NCBI GenBank assembly: GCA_016183815.1
Contig: JACPDW010000006.1
Coordinates: 173,974-237,973 of the forward strand
Reading direction: 5' to 3'
Source of the DNA: Flavobacteriia bacterium
GTDB taxonomy: Bacteria > Bacteroidota > Bacteroidia > Flavobacteriales_D > Crocinitomicaceae
DNA: 64,000 nt
Numbering within the stretch: position 1 is the stretch's first letter; each line of letters opens with the position of its first letter. Position numbers and translations under genes: made by a program. Below the pieces are notes generated by a model that saw only the letters and a program-made list of their open reading frames with translations, had not been told where the DNA came from and searched no databases. Below are positions 47,730-55,673 of the stretch, piece after piece.

Positions 47730-48293
47730 TTAACTATTATTCATTTGATTCATTGCTTTTTCCGTGCCTTGTAAAACCCACAATTTACAAAATTCATAAG
47801 CAAGTTTGATTCGTTCATTTAATGTTTCTAATTCATAATCACTCCATTCACCCAATACATAATCGACTTGTTTTCCTTTATGAAATTCATTTCCTATACC
47901 AAAACGTAAGCGAGAATAATTATTTGTTTGTAAAGTATTTTCAATATTACTAAGTCCATTATGACCACCCGCCGAGCCCTTTCCTTTCATTCTTAACTTC
48001 CCAAAGGGCAAAGCAATGTCATCAGTAATTACTAAAATTTGTTCAACGGGAATTTTTTCTTTTTGCATCCAATAATTCACTGCTTTACCACTCAAATTCA
48101 TGTAAGTATTAGGTTTAATGAGGATTATTTTGTTTCCTTTAATTGAAAGTTCGCAAACATTTGCTAATTTTTGTAAAGAAAAAGTGACTTGGTGTTCATT
48201 TGAAAAATAATCAGCTATTTTAAAACCGATATTATGTCTTGTATTTGAATATTCATCACCAGGATTGCCTAGACCAACTATCAAATGTTTCAT
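47730..48293 (-). CDS. pth: Peptidyl-tRNA hydrolase
   Basis: About 187 residues. Releases peptides from stalled peptidyl-tRNA. Core motifs: HLIVGLGNPGDEYSNTRHNIGF with the catalytic His, ILIKPNTYMNLSG, VITDDIALPFGKLRMK with the Asp, and KGSAGGHNGLSNIE. The frame extends to an ATG at 48338, but that segment is the terminator of the preceding gene; MKHLIVGLGNPG at 48293 is the conventional start. Convergent with the pseudouridine synthase gene. Confidence 0.94.
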   Translation of the reverse strand: MKHLIVGLGNPGDEYSNTRHNIGFKIADYFSNEHQVTFSLQKLANVCELSIKGNKIILIKPNTYMNLSGKAVNYWMQKEKIPVEQILVITDDIALPFGKLRMKGKGSAGGHNGLSNIENTLQTNNYSRLRFGIGNEFHKGKQVDYVLGEWSDYELETLNERIKLAYEFCKLWVLQGTEKAMNQMNNS

Positions 48294-48301
48294 TGTATGT
48301 A

Positions 48302-48336
48302 AAAAAAAAGTCTGTTTAAGTTTACTCAAACAGACC
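48302..48336 (-). terminator. Rho-independent terminator upstream of pth
   Basis: GTCTGTTT (48310-48317) with AAACAGAC (48328-48335), ten-base loop, followed on the minus strand by nine T. It ends the transcript of the small membrane protein gene and rules out a pth start at 48338. Confidence 0.85.
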
Positions 48337-48362
48337 ATATATTTTTTAAAAAATTATATTTT

Positions 48363-48527
48363 CTAATCGTTTATAAGCTCGTCGTCAAAGACCTTTTTTG
48401 GACGTAACATTTGAAAAACACCTAAAGAAATCCAAAAAGGAACGACAAATCCTAACAAAAAGAACAACATCCAAAACGCCATTCCTCCAATTAATAAGAA
48501 TACTGTAAATCCAAAAGCTGCTGACAT
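48363..48527 (-). CDS. 54-residue membrane protein
   Basis: A small protein with two hydrophobic helices and a charged end (LRPKKVFDDELIND). The ATG at 48527 begins MSAAFGFTVFLLIGGMAFWM. The frame continues upstream to 48632, but that region contains the rplT terminator (48597-48628), so the longer version is rejected. It stands between rplT and pth with its own terminator. Function unknown. Confidence 0.6.
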   Translation of the reverse strand: MSAAFGFTVFLLIGGMAFWMLFFLLGFVVPFWISLGVFQMLRPKKVFDDELIND

Positions 48528-48596
48528 AATATATAACTTAAAATTTAGGGTAAAATTAATGAAATTTTTTACAAAACAACATAAAAATAAAAAAAA

Positions 48597-48628
48597 TAAA
48601 AAAAAAGGCCGTCCTTTTCGGACAGCCT
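48597..48628 (-). terminator. Rho-independent terminator of the thrS-infC-rpmI-rplT operon
   Basis: Nine-pair stem on the minus strand, AGGCTGTCC with GGACGGCCT (one U-G pair), loop GAAAA, followed by a run of eight or more T. About 30 bp after the rplT stop. Confidence 0.88.
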
Positions 48629-48655
48629 CCATACAATACAGTGTAATTGAACAAT

Positions 48656-49003
48656 TTACTTTTTGACAGTATCCACAATTGCTTTAAATGCAACTGGGTG
48701 ATTCATTGCTAAATCAGCTAAAACTTTACGATTTAGCTCCAGTCCGCTTTTGTGAACAGCTCCCATAAACTGAGAATAGCTCATTCCATGCTCTCTAGCA
48801 CCAGCATTAATACGCTGAATCCATAAGGAGCGGTAATTTCTCTTTTTTTGTTTACGTCCGGAATAGGCATATAATAAACCTTTTTCAATAGCATTTTTTG
48901 CTACTGTCCATACGTTTTTTCTTCTTCCAAAGTAACCTTTGGCAAGCTTCAAGAAGTTTTTTCTTCTAGCTCTTGAAGCGACATGATTAACTGATCTTGG
49001 CAT
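48656..49003 (-). CDS. rplT: 50S ribosomal protein L20
   Basis: A 115-residue protein needed for early large-subunit assembly. [20 protein letters not shown] and [19 protein letters not shown] are standard L20. Last gene of the infC operon, where L20 in many bacteria represses its own mRNA. The preceding 96-bp spacer is rich in inverted repeats (see 49022-49097). Confidence 0.98.
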   Translation of the reverse strand: MPRSVNHVASRARRKNFLKLAKGYFGRRKNVWTVAKNAIEKGLLYAYSGRKQKKRNYRSLWIQRINAGAREHGMSYSQFMGAVHKSGLELNRKVLADLAMNHPVAFKAIVDTVKK

Positions 49004-49021
49004 AATTTTTAAGTTTTTTTG

Positions 49022-49097
49022 ACGTGAAGTGTTAGCATTTTGCTAATCTTAGTTACTTCAAATCGGGTTAAACATTACCGGTTTGAATTATTCAAAC
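49022..49097 (-). promoter_or_regulatory. Structured spacer between rpmI and rplT
   Basis: Two nested or adjacent inverted repeats: TGAAGT (49025-49030) with ACTTCA (49055-49060) around TTAGCA (49032-49037) with TGCTAA (49041-49046), and a separate GTTTGAA (49081-49087) with TTCAAAC (49091-49097). This is suggestive of an RNA structure in the leader of rplT, possibly for L20 autoregulation. Position is the main argument; no match to a named leader can be claimed by eye. Confidence 0.45.
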
Positions 49098-49099
49098 GC

Positions 49100-49297
49100 T
49101 TATCTTAAACACAATTGTAATTTGATATTTGCTTCATCAGCACTATGAACTAGTCCTGCATGAGTTAAATTTCTCTTTTGTTTTGTGCTTTTTTTAGTTA
49201 GGATATGACTTTTGAAAGCATGCTTTCTTTTAATCTTCCCACTTCCAGTGATAGTGAATCTCTTCTTAGCACTAGATTTTGTTTTCATTTTTGGCAT
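49100..49297 (-). CDS. rpmI: 50S ribosomal protein L35
   Basis: A 65-residue basic protein. [20 protein letters not shown] and the repeated KR/HK-rich middle are standard L35. Second ribosomal gene of the infC operon. Confidence 0.97.
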   Translation of the reverse strand: MPKMKTKSSAKKRFTITGSGKIKRKHAFKSHILTKKSTKQKRNLTHAGLVHSADEANIKLQLCLR

Positions 49298-49365
49298 CTT
49301 CTCTTTTGTTTTAAAAGTTTATACACTGTATTTGTTATTTCAATCCTAAATAGGATAGAATTTTT

Positions 49366-49911
49366 TTATTTTTTCTTTGGGTTAAGCATGATAATCATTC
49401 TTTTACCTTCTAATTTAGGCATAGCTTCTAACACACTTATTTCTGCTAATTCTTGAGCAAATTTTAACAATAAAACTTCTCCTCTATCTTTAAAAACGAT
49501 TGTTCTTCCTCTAAAAAAAACGTACGCTTTCACTTTACTCCCTTCTTCTAAAAACTTTTTTGCATGAACCAATTTAAAGTTAAAATCGTGATCATCAGTA
49601 TTTGGACCAAAACGTATTTCTTTGATTACGATTTTACTTTGTTTGGCTTTCAGCTCTTTTTGTTTTTTCTTTTGATTATACAAAAATTTTCTATAATCTA
49701 AAATTTTACATACAGGAGGACTGGCATTGGGTGAAATCTCAACAAGGTCTAATTCTTGCTCCTCTGCAATTCTGATAGCTTCAGAAGTATTAATAACCAT
49801 AGGTTCTTGACCTTCAACAACTAAACGCACCTCACGAACGGTAATGCGATGATTGATACGGTGAAGTTCTTCTTCTTTTTTTGGAAATCTATTTCTCGGT
49901 TCTTTTCTCAT
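49366..49911 (-). CDS. infC: Translation initiation factor IF-3
   Basis: A 181-residue protein. The N-domain has [20 protein letters not shown] and [19 protein letters not shown], the C-domain [19 protein letters not shown] and [17 protein letters not shown]. It keeps the small subunit free and checks the initiator codon. Order thrS-infC-rpmI-rplT is conserved. The basic N-terminal extension ([15 protein letters not shown]) is common in Bacteroidota IF-3. The start codon is a normal ATG, not the rare ATT of E. coli infC. Confidence 0.97.
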   Translation of the reverse strand: MRKEPRNRFPKKEEELHRINHRITVREVRLVVEGQEPMVINTSEAIRIAEEQELDLVEISPNASPPVCKILDYRKFLYNQKKKQKELKAKQSKIVIKEIRFGPNTDDHDFNFKLVHAKKFLEEGSKVKAYVFFRGRTIVFKDRGEVLLLKFAQELAEISVLEAMPKLEGKRMIIMLNPKKK

Positions 49912-49933
49912 TTATTTGTTTAACAATTCAATT

Positions 49934-51874
49934 TTACAGTTTAACTAATTCATTCTGAACAACTTCTTTAAGAATATCAGAAAATTGTATTAAAGTCATA
50001 TTACCTAAATCACCTTTATGTCGCTGGCGAACAGAACAAGTCTTTTCATTCATTTCTTTTTCACCAATTATAAGCATAAATGGTATTTTGGACAATTCAG
50101 CATCTCTGATTTTTTTTCCAATTTTTTCATTTCTATCGTCAATTCTTGTTCTTATATCCAAGTCAGCAAGTTGAGAAGAAATTTCTTCCGCATAAGAATT
50201 AAATTTTTCACTAATTGGTAAAATAACCGCTTGTTCTGAACTCAACCATAAAGGAAAATCACCTGCACAATGTTCCAACAATACCGCAACAAAACGCTCC
50301 ATTGACCCAAAAGGTGCACGATGAATCATTACAGGTCGGTGTTTTTGATTGTCTGCTCCAATATATTCTAATTCAAAGCGTTCAGGTAAATTATAATCTA
50401 CTTGGATAGTACCTAACTGCCATTCTCTACCTAAAGCATCTTGAACCATAAAATCCAATTTTGGACCATAAAAAGCGGCTTCACCATAAGCAATGAAAGT
50501 GGACAATTCCTTTTCGTTCGCTGCTTCAATGATTGCGTTTTCTGCTTTTATCCAATTTTCTTCTGAACCGATGTATTTGCTTCTATCTTCCTTAGACCTT
50601 AAAGATATTTGTGCTTTAAATTGTTTAAAATCAAGGGTTTTTAACACATACAACACAATATCAATCACTTTTTTAAATTCCTCTTTAACTTGTTCAGGGG
50701 TACAAAAAATATGAGCATCGTCTTGAGTAAATCCTCTTACTCTTGTTAATCCATGTAATTCTCCCGATTGTTCGTAACGATAAACAGTACCAAATTCGGC
50801 AAAACGAGCAGGTAAATCTTTGTAAGACCTTGGTTTAGATTTATATATCTCACAATGGTGTGGACAATTCATTGGTTTTAAATAGAATTCTTCATTAGGA
50901 TCAGGTGTTAAAATAGCTTTAAAAGAATCTTCACCATATTTTTCGTAATGACCAGAACAAACGTACAATTCTTTGTTAGCAATATGAGGTGTTATAACTT
51001 GTTGATAACCTGCTTTTTTCTGTGTCTTTTTTAAGAAATTTTCTAATCTTTCTCTTAATTCAGCTCCTTTTGGCAGCCACAAAGGCAATCCTTGTCCTAC
51101 TTTTTGAGAAAAAGTAAATAATTCTAACTCTTTTCCTAATTTTCTATGGTCTCTTTTTTTGGCTTCTTCTAAACGATGAAGGTATTCTTCTAATTCAGAC
51201 TGTTTAGGGAAAGTTATACCATAAATTCTTGTTAATTGTTTGTTTTTTTCATCTCCCCTCCAATAAGCACCAGCGATACTCATCAATTTAATGGCTTTGA
51301 TATAACTTGTATCTGGAATATGAGGACCACGACATAAATCGGTAAAGTTTCCTTGAGAATAAAAAGTGATATGACCATCTTCTAATTCTTCTAATAATTC
51401 TACTTTATAAGGGTCGTTTTTTTCTTTAAAATAAGCAATAGCTTCGTTTTTTGGAACTACTCTACGTTGAAAAGGATTTTTTTGTTTGGAAAGTTCCTTC
51501 ATTTTTTCTTCGATTTTTACTAAATCTTCTTCTTTGAAAGAATAATCCATAAAATCGACATCATAATAAAATCCATTTGTTACTGAGGGACCTATAGCCA
51601 ACTTAATTCCAGGATAATAAAATTCTAATGCCTCAGCCATTAAATGAGCTGAAGAATGCCACAAGGTGGACTTCCCTCCTTCGTCTTTCCACGTTAATAA
51701 ACTTAACTGGCAATCTTTCTCTAAAGTCCTCATAGAATCAATTACTTCACCATCGACTTGAGCAGCTAACACATTACGTGCTAAACCTTCAGAAATACTT
51801 TTAGCAATCTCTAAAAAAGTTATCCCTTTTTCACATTCTTTTATTGACCCGTCTGGTAATGTAACTTTAAGCAT
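49934..51874 (-). CDS. thrS: Threonyl-tRNA synthetase
   Basis: A 646-residue class II synthetase. TGS domain ([19 protein letters not shown]), editing domain with [17 protein letters not shown], catalytic core with zinc ligands in [13 protein letters not shown] and motif 2 [13 protein letters not shown], motif 3 [13 protein letters not shown], and C-terminal anticodon-binding domain. First gene of the translation operon. Its promoter is at 51892-51925, with a leader of only about 11 bases, too short for T-box control. Confidence 0.98.
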   Translation of the reverse strand: MLKVTLPDGSIKECEKGITFLEIAKSISEGLARNVLAAQVDGEVIDSMRTLEKDCQLSLLTWKDEGGKSTLWHSSAHLMAEALEFYYPGIKLAIGPSVTNGFYYDVDFMDYSFKEEDLVKIEEKMKELSKQKNPFQRRVVPKNEAIAYFKEKNDPYKVELLEELEDGHITFYSQGNFTDLCRGPHIPDTSYIKAIKLMSIAGAYWRGDEKNKQLTRIYGITFPKQSELEEYLHRLEEAKKRDHRKLGKELELFTFSQKVGQGLPLWLPKGAELRERLENFLKKTQKKAGYQQVITPHIANKELYVCSGHYEKYGEDSFKAILTPDPNEEFYLKPMNCPHHCEIYKSKPRSYKDLPARFAEFGTVYRYEQSGELHGLTRVRGFTQDDAHIFCTPEQVKEEFKKVIDIVLYVLKTLDFKQFKAQISLRSKEDRSKYIGSEENWIKAENAIIEAANEKELSTFIAYGEAAFYGPKLDFMVQDALGREWQLGTIQVDYNLPERFELEYIGADNQKHRPVMIHRAPFGSMERFVAVLLEHCAGDFPLWLSSEQAVILPISEKFNSYAEEISSQLADLDIRTRIDDRNEKIGKKIRDAELSKIPFMLIIGEKEMNEKTCSVRQRHKGDLGNMTLIQFSDILKEVVQNELVKL

Positions 51875-51891
51875 TTTTTTGAAAATGAGTG

Positions 51892-51925
51892 CAAAGATAC
51901 AAAAAATTAGTTTATGATTATCAAA
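51892..51925 (-). promoter_or_regulatory. Promoter of thrS operon
   Basis: On the minus strand TTTG (51922-51925), 22-base spacer, TATCTTTG (51892-51899). Transcription would begin close to 51885, about ten bases before the thrS ATG. Confidence 0.58.
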
Positions 51926-52209
51926 ATATGAATTTATTAACTAAACATAATTGTAGAGTAAACATTCTTTCTTTTTTTCGAAAAAAAAAATGAAGCAAAG
52001 AAAGGCTCGTCATTCTTTATTTTCACATTCAATTTAGTCCAATTTCGGAAATAGTTATTGAAAGTATTTGCCCGCAGATGTTCGTAGATTTTCTTCGTAA
52101 ATGTTCGCAGAGAAAATTTGTATCAGCGTTAATCAGTGGAAATTTTACAAAAATTAAGTTTAGCTAAGTTTTTTCTTTTGTAAATTTGAACTTTTTTTAT
52201 TTAAAAACT
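51926..52209. other. Intergenic region between thrS and the ammonia-lyase gene
   Basis: About 280 bp. It contains a poly-T/poly-A hairpin-like stretch (51960-52000) and a segment at 52070-52140 with the direct repeat AAATGTTCGCAGA / AGATGTTCGTAGA and the phrase GTTAATCAGTGG, resembling an interspersed non-coding repeat. A similar phrase (AATCTGTGTAAATCTGTGT) occurs at 63630-63655. TAAATTTG at 52181-52188 is a likely -7 box of the downstream gene. Confidence 0.5.
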
Positions 52210-53697
52210 ATGATTGAACAACATTGGATATCTTTAATTGATTTTGACATTTTACTTCAACAAAAAAACTTAGAATTAAGTCCTGAAATAAATGACAAAA
52301 TAACGCAATGTAGAGAATTTTTAAACAGTAAAACAAACGATACAGCCAATAAAATTTACGGAGTAAATACAGGTTTTGGTTCTTTATGTAATACGATTAT
52401 TTCAAAAGAAGATTTAGGAAAACTTCAACATAATTTAATGTTGTCTCACGCATGTGGAACAGGAGAAGAAGTACCTAATGAAATAGTTAAAAGAATGTTA
52501 TTACTTAAAATCTTAGGTCTATCTAAAGGAAATTCAGGCACGCATATAAATACAGTTGAAAGACTTTTATATTTTTTCAATAATGATATTTATCCTGTTG
52601 TTTATCAACAAGGTAGTTTGGGTGCTTCAGGTGATTTAGCTCCACTTGCTCATTTGTGTTTACCACTTATTAATGAAGGAAAAGTAGTTTATCAAAACCA
52701 AAAAATTTACTCAAAAGATCTCAATCAAAAATTAAATTTAAAAATTCTGCAATTACAATCAAAAGAAGGATTGGCACTGTTAAATGGCACTCAATTTATG
52801 TCGGCTTATTTTTCTTATGCGGTAACAAAATCGATAGAAATTTTTGAACAATACAACTATATTTCCTCTTTGTCATTAGAAGCTTATGATGGTAGAATTG
52901 AGCCATTTCAAGAAAATGTCAATACTATAAGAAATCAAGAAGGTCAGATTAAGGTGGCTTCGCAAATACGAAAAATAATTGAAGGAAGTGAATTGATACA
53001 AAGAAAAAAAGAACATGTACAAGACCCCTACTCTTTTCGATGTATTCCACAAGTTCATGGAGCAACATTTGATGTAATCAATTACTCTAAAAACATTTTG
53101 GAAAGGGAAATCAACGCGGTTACAGACAATCCAACAATATTTCCTGATGAAGATCAAGTCGTTTCTGCTGGAAATTTTCATGGTCAACCTTTAGCAATGA
53201 CAATGGATTTTTTAGCTATTGCAATGGCTGAATTGGCATCAATTTCCGAAAGAAGGATTTATAAATTAATTTCTGGAACTCGTGATTTACCTCCTTTTTT
53301 AGCAAAAAACCCGGGTTTAAATTCTGGTTTTATGATTCCACAATATACAGCTGCTTCAATTGTTAGCCAAAACAAACAACTTTGTACACCTGCAAGTATT
53401 GACAGCATCGACTCCTCAAACGGGCAAGAAGATCATGTTAGTATGGGAGCAAATGCAGCTACAAAATTGTATCGAATCATTCAAAATGTCTATACTATTC
53501 AAGCAATAGAATTGATGACCGCAGCTCAAGCATTTGAATTTCGAAGACCTTTAAAAAGTTCACCACTATTAGAAAAACTTTATTCTGAATACCGTAAAAA
53601 GGTAGCTTTTGTTGAAAACGATGTATTTCTTGGTGAAAATATAGAAAAAAGTATTTATTTTGTAAAAAATGACTTATGGAAAATAGTGAAGAAGTAA
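52210..53697 (+). CDS. Histidine ammonia-lyase family protein
   Basis: About 495 residues. Aromatic amino acid lyase with the self-forming MIO cofactor from Ala-Ser-Gly at residues 139-141 (GSLGASGDLAPLAH). Other motifs: IYGVNTGFGSLC, NLMLSHACGTGEEVP with the His found in histidine-specific enzymes, NGTQFMSAY, TDNPTIFPDE and GQEDHVSMGANAATK. Histidine is the probable substrate (urocanate product), but no hutU, hutI or hutG gene lies nearby, so another aromatic amino acid or a single-step use remains possible. The in-frame TTG at 52186 lies in the promoter region and is not used. The next gene overlaps its last 22 bases. Confidence 0.85.
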   Translation: MIEQHWISLIDFDILLQQKNLELSPEINDKITQCREFLNSKTNDTANKIYGVNTGFGSLCNTIISKEDLGKLQHNLMLSHACGTGEEVPNEIVKRMLLLKILGLSKGNSGTHINTVERLLYFFNNDIYPVVYQQGSLGASGDLAPLAHLCLPLINEGKVVYQNQKIYSKDLNQKLNLKILQLQSKEGLALLNGTQFMSAYFSYAVTKSIEIFEQYNYISSLSLEAYDGRIEPFQENVNTIRNQEGQIKVASQIRKIIEGSELIQRKKEHVQDPYSFRCIPQVHGATFDVINYSKNILEREINAVTDNPTIFPDEDQVVSAGNFHGQPLAMTMDFLAIAMAELASISERRIYKLISGTRDLPPFLAKNPGLNSGFMIPQYTAASIVSQNKQLCTPASIDSIDSSNGQEDHVSMGANAATKLYRIIQNVYTIQAIELMTAAQAFEFRRPLKSSPLLEKLYSEYRKKVAFVENDVFLGENIEKSIYFVKNDLWKIVKK

Positions 53698-54179
53698 ATT
53701 CAAATCCAAAAAGACCCACTTTTTTGTTGGTATTGTGCATATTAAGTTTTATATCAACAGGGTTTAATTTGATTGGGAATATTGTAAATCTGCTTAAAGG
53801 ACCACTTAGTCAAGATGAGTTAAATGTCGTGTTGCAGGAAATGCAGCAATTAAGTGATATGGTCAATCAATCAGGAAGCGGTTTTACTGAATTGTTTGAA
53901 AAATTAGCAAAAATAACTCAGTTTACCAACGACAATTTCTATATGCATGAATTTATTTTAATCGCTTCATTCGCATTAGGTTTTTATGGAGTACTAAAAA
54001 TGTATCAAGGTATAAAAAATGGCTTTCATTTATATATTATTTACAATTTGCTGTCTATTTCTTCCATTTATGTGAGTGTTCCTCCAAGTGATGTACCGAG
54101 TTTTATTGTGATTTTTTCAGTAATTTTTTCTGGAATTTTTATTTTTATGTACAGCCGAAATTTGCATTGGATGAAGTGA
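53676..54179 (+). CDS. Integral membrane protein of unknown function
   Basis: A 167-residue protein with an N-terminal helix (FLLVLCILSFISTGFNLIG), a soluble loop of about 55 residues rich in Gln and Leu, and three further helices in the C-terminal half. A conserved Bacteroidota type. It begins inside the last 22 bases of the ammonia-lyase gene, so expression is coupled. Topology suggests inner membrane. No function known. Confidence 0.75.
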   Translation: MENSEEVNSNPKRPTFLLVLCILSFISTGFNLIGNIVNLLKGPLSQDELNVVLQEMQQLSDMVNQSGSGFTELFEKLAKITQFTNDNFYMHEFILIASFALGFYGVLKMYQGIKNGFHLYIIYNLLSISSIYVSVPPSDVPSFIVIFSVIFSGIFIFMYSRNLHWMK

Positions 54180-54341
54180 AATTTGAAAGCTTACTGACTA
54201 TTGGGAAGTAAAAAGTGCTTTATTAAAAAATTTTCTAGTTTCATTTGTTCATTCTGAATTGCTTCTGACAACTGTTTTTTGTTTAATTTTACCATTGTCT
54301 TGACTGAGTTTATTTTTCGTTTCGATTTGCAAAAATCGGCT

Positions 54342-54362
54342 TAATGGACATTTTTAATGGTA
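54342..54362 (+). repeat. Left terminal inverted repeat of the insertion sequence
   Basis: 21 bases, exact inverted match to 55502-55522. Confidence 0.8.
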
Positions 54363-54412
54363 AAATACTTGGGAAGCACTATGTTTATTAGCTTTGAGGC
54401 AAATCAAAGGTC

Positions 54413-55326
54413 ATGAATAAAAAAAATGCTTTTACTGTAATAAAGGATTTACTCAAAAATATGGATTTATAAATGGTGTTCAACGTTATAAATGTTCACT
54501 TTGTGGCAAACAATTTATAGGAGGTGAAAGGCTTGCTAATGTTCAAATTTGGGAAGAATATACTCTTGGCAAACAAACCTATTTACAGCTATCAAAGAAA
54601 TATAATTGCTCTATCAAAACAATTCAAAGACGTTTAGATGCCCACAAAATTGAAAACACGTTTTCGCAGGCTCGAAAGGTTATTGTTTTGATGGATACTA
54701 CGTACTGGGGGCGTAATTTTGGTGTAATGCTTTTCAAAGATGCCATAAGTAAAGAAAATTTATTGAAGTATTATGTTAAAAATGAGACCAATGTACTATA
54801 TATTCAAGGAGTTAAAGAGCTACAAAAAAGAGGTTTTACCATTGATGCTATTGTTTGCGATGGTAGGAAGGGACTTATTCAAAGTTTTCCTCACATTCCT
54901 GTTCAAATGTGCCAGTTCCACCCGTCTTCAATTATTAGAAGATATTTAACTAAAAAACCAAAGTTAAAAGCTGCACAAGAATTAATGAAGGTAATAGATT
55001 TGATGAAACAAACAGATAAAGAATCATTTGAAGGAGCTTTATCATTATGGTTTGAAAAATGGGAAAACTTCTTGAATGAAAGAACCACAAATCCATTAAC
55101 AAGCAAGTCCTTTTATACTCATAAAAAATTAAGGAGTGCTTATCGTAGTTTGAAAAACAACTTACCTTGGTTATTTACTTGGCATGATTATGATGACCTT
55201 AAAATCCCAAATACAACCAATGCAATTGATGGTCATTTTGCAGATCTTAAAAACAAATTAAGAAACCACAACGGAATGTCATTAAAAAGAAAAATGAAAT
55301 TTATAGATGGGTTTTTGAAGGCATAA
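54413..55326 (+). CDS. Transposase, zinc-ribbon IS256-like variant, with one-base frame interruption
   Basis: The body reads in one frame from a Zn ribbon (CFYC ... CSLC), an HTH-like segment (LSKKYNCSIKTIQRRL), then the DDE-type catalytic part: VLMDTTYWGRNFGV, IVCDGRKGL, QMCQFHP, IPNTTNAIDGHFADLKNK. The only sensible start, ATG at 54413 (MNKK), is in another frame: it is followed by AAT and eight A (54419-54426), whereas nine A would join it to the ribbon and give about 304 residues. So expression needs slippage on A8, or the gene is broken. An in-frame ATG at 54688 would lose the ribbon and HTH. Asp stands where many relatives have the third catalytic Glu (NAID), which may also mean loss of activity. 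Confidence 0.72.
54419..54426 (+). other. A8 run at the 5' end of the transposase (candidate slippage site)
   Basis: ATG AAT followed by eight A, then TGC. Insertion of one A in the transcript would put the start codon in frame with the whole transposase. Poly-A slippage is a known way to regulate transposases. Confidence 0.5.
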
Positions 55327-55391
55327 AGTTCTCTAAAAATATCAATGGATTGTATATTAACACAACCCATTGAATGACATTTTCGTCGAAC

Positions 55392-55449
55392 ATCTGTAAT
55401 ATCCCTGATAGGTTGCTCCCCAGCAGAGCCTATTTCCGTTTTTACAGAT
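55392..55449. repeat. Long imperfect hairpin between transposase and right IS end
   Basis: ATCTGTAA (55392-55399) pairs with TTACAGAT (55442-55449); inside, GATAGG pairs with CCTATT and GCT with AGC around CCCC. It looks like an interspersed palindromic repeat or strong terminator rather than coding DNA. Confidence 0.55.
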
Positions 55450-55501
55450 TTTGCAAAGTTTGGAATAAAACAAATACAAACTCAAAATGGATAAAAATAA
55501 A

Positions 55502-55522
55502 TACCATTAAAAATGTCCATTA
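55502..55522 (+). repeat. Right terminal inverted repeat of the insertion sequence
   Basis: Exact reverse complement of 54342-54362. A second copy with one mismatch lies at 55544-55562. Confidence 0.8.
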
Positions 55523-55543
55523 GAAGACAACGTCTAAAAAAAA

Positions 55544-55562
55544 CCATTAAAAATGTCTATTA
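55544..55562 (+). repeat. Additional copy of the IS right end
   Basis: CCATTAAAAATGTCTATTA differs from the right end by one base (T for C). It is 21 bp outside the element and may be the remnant of another insertion or of an abortive transposition. Confidence 0.6.
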
Positions 55563-55673
55563 TACCCAAAAATCTAACTTTTTCAAGACACTTCTTTATC
55601 TTAATCCTTTTTTTTAGACACACTTTAAGGGTGGTATCGTAGTCAATCCAATTTTACTATCGAACTCAGGTTA

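Larger units (their letters stand above)
54342..55522 (+). mobile_element. Insertion sequence with 21-bp perfect terminal inverted repeats
   Basis: The ends are TAATGGACATTTTTAATGG plus TA on the left (54342-54362) and the exact reverse complement on the right (55502-55522), enclosing 1181 bp with one transposase frame. A third, near-identical right-end copy (one mismatch) lies just outside at 55544-55562. No direct target repeat could be found next to the ends. The transposase looks like a Zn-ribbon variant of the IS256/Mutator-type group. The boundary call rests on the repeats only. Confidence 0.75.

Noticed and set aside
48294..48338. Longer pth start at 48338
   Set aside because: The extra codons lie in a clear rho-independent terminator and lack similarity to the Pth N-terminus; 48293 is conventional.
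48528..48632. N-terminal extension of the small membrane protein to 48632
   Set aside because: It covers the rplT terminator hairpin, so it is not translated from the natural transcript.
54330..55535. Target-site duplication around the insertion sequence
   Set aside because: Neither 2-9 bp next to the 21-bp ends nor shifted boundaries gave matching direct repeats.
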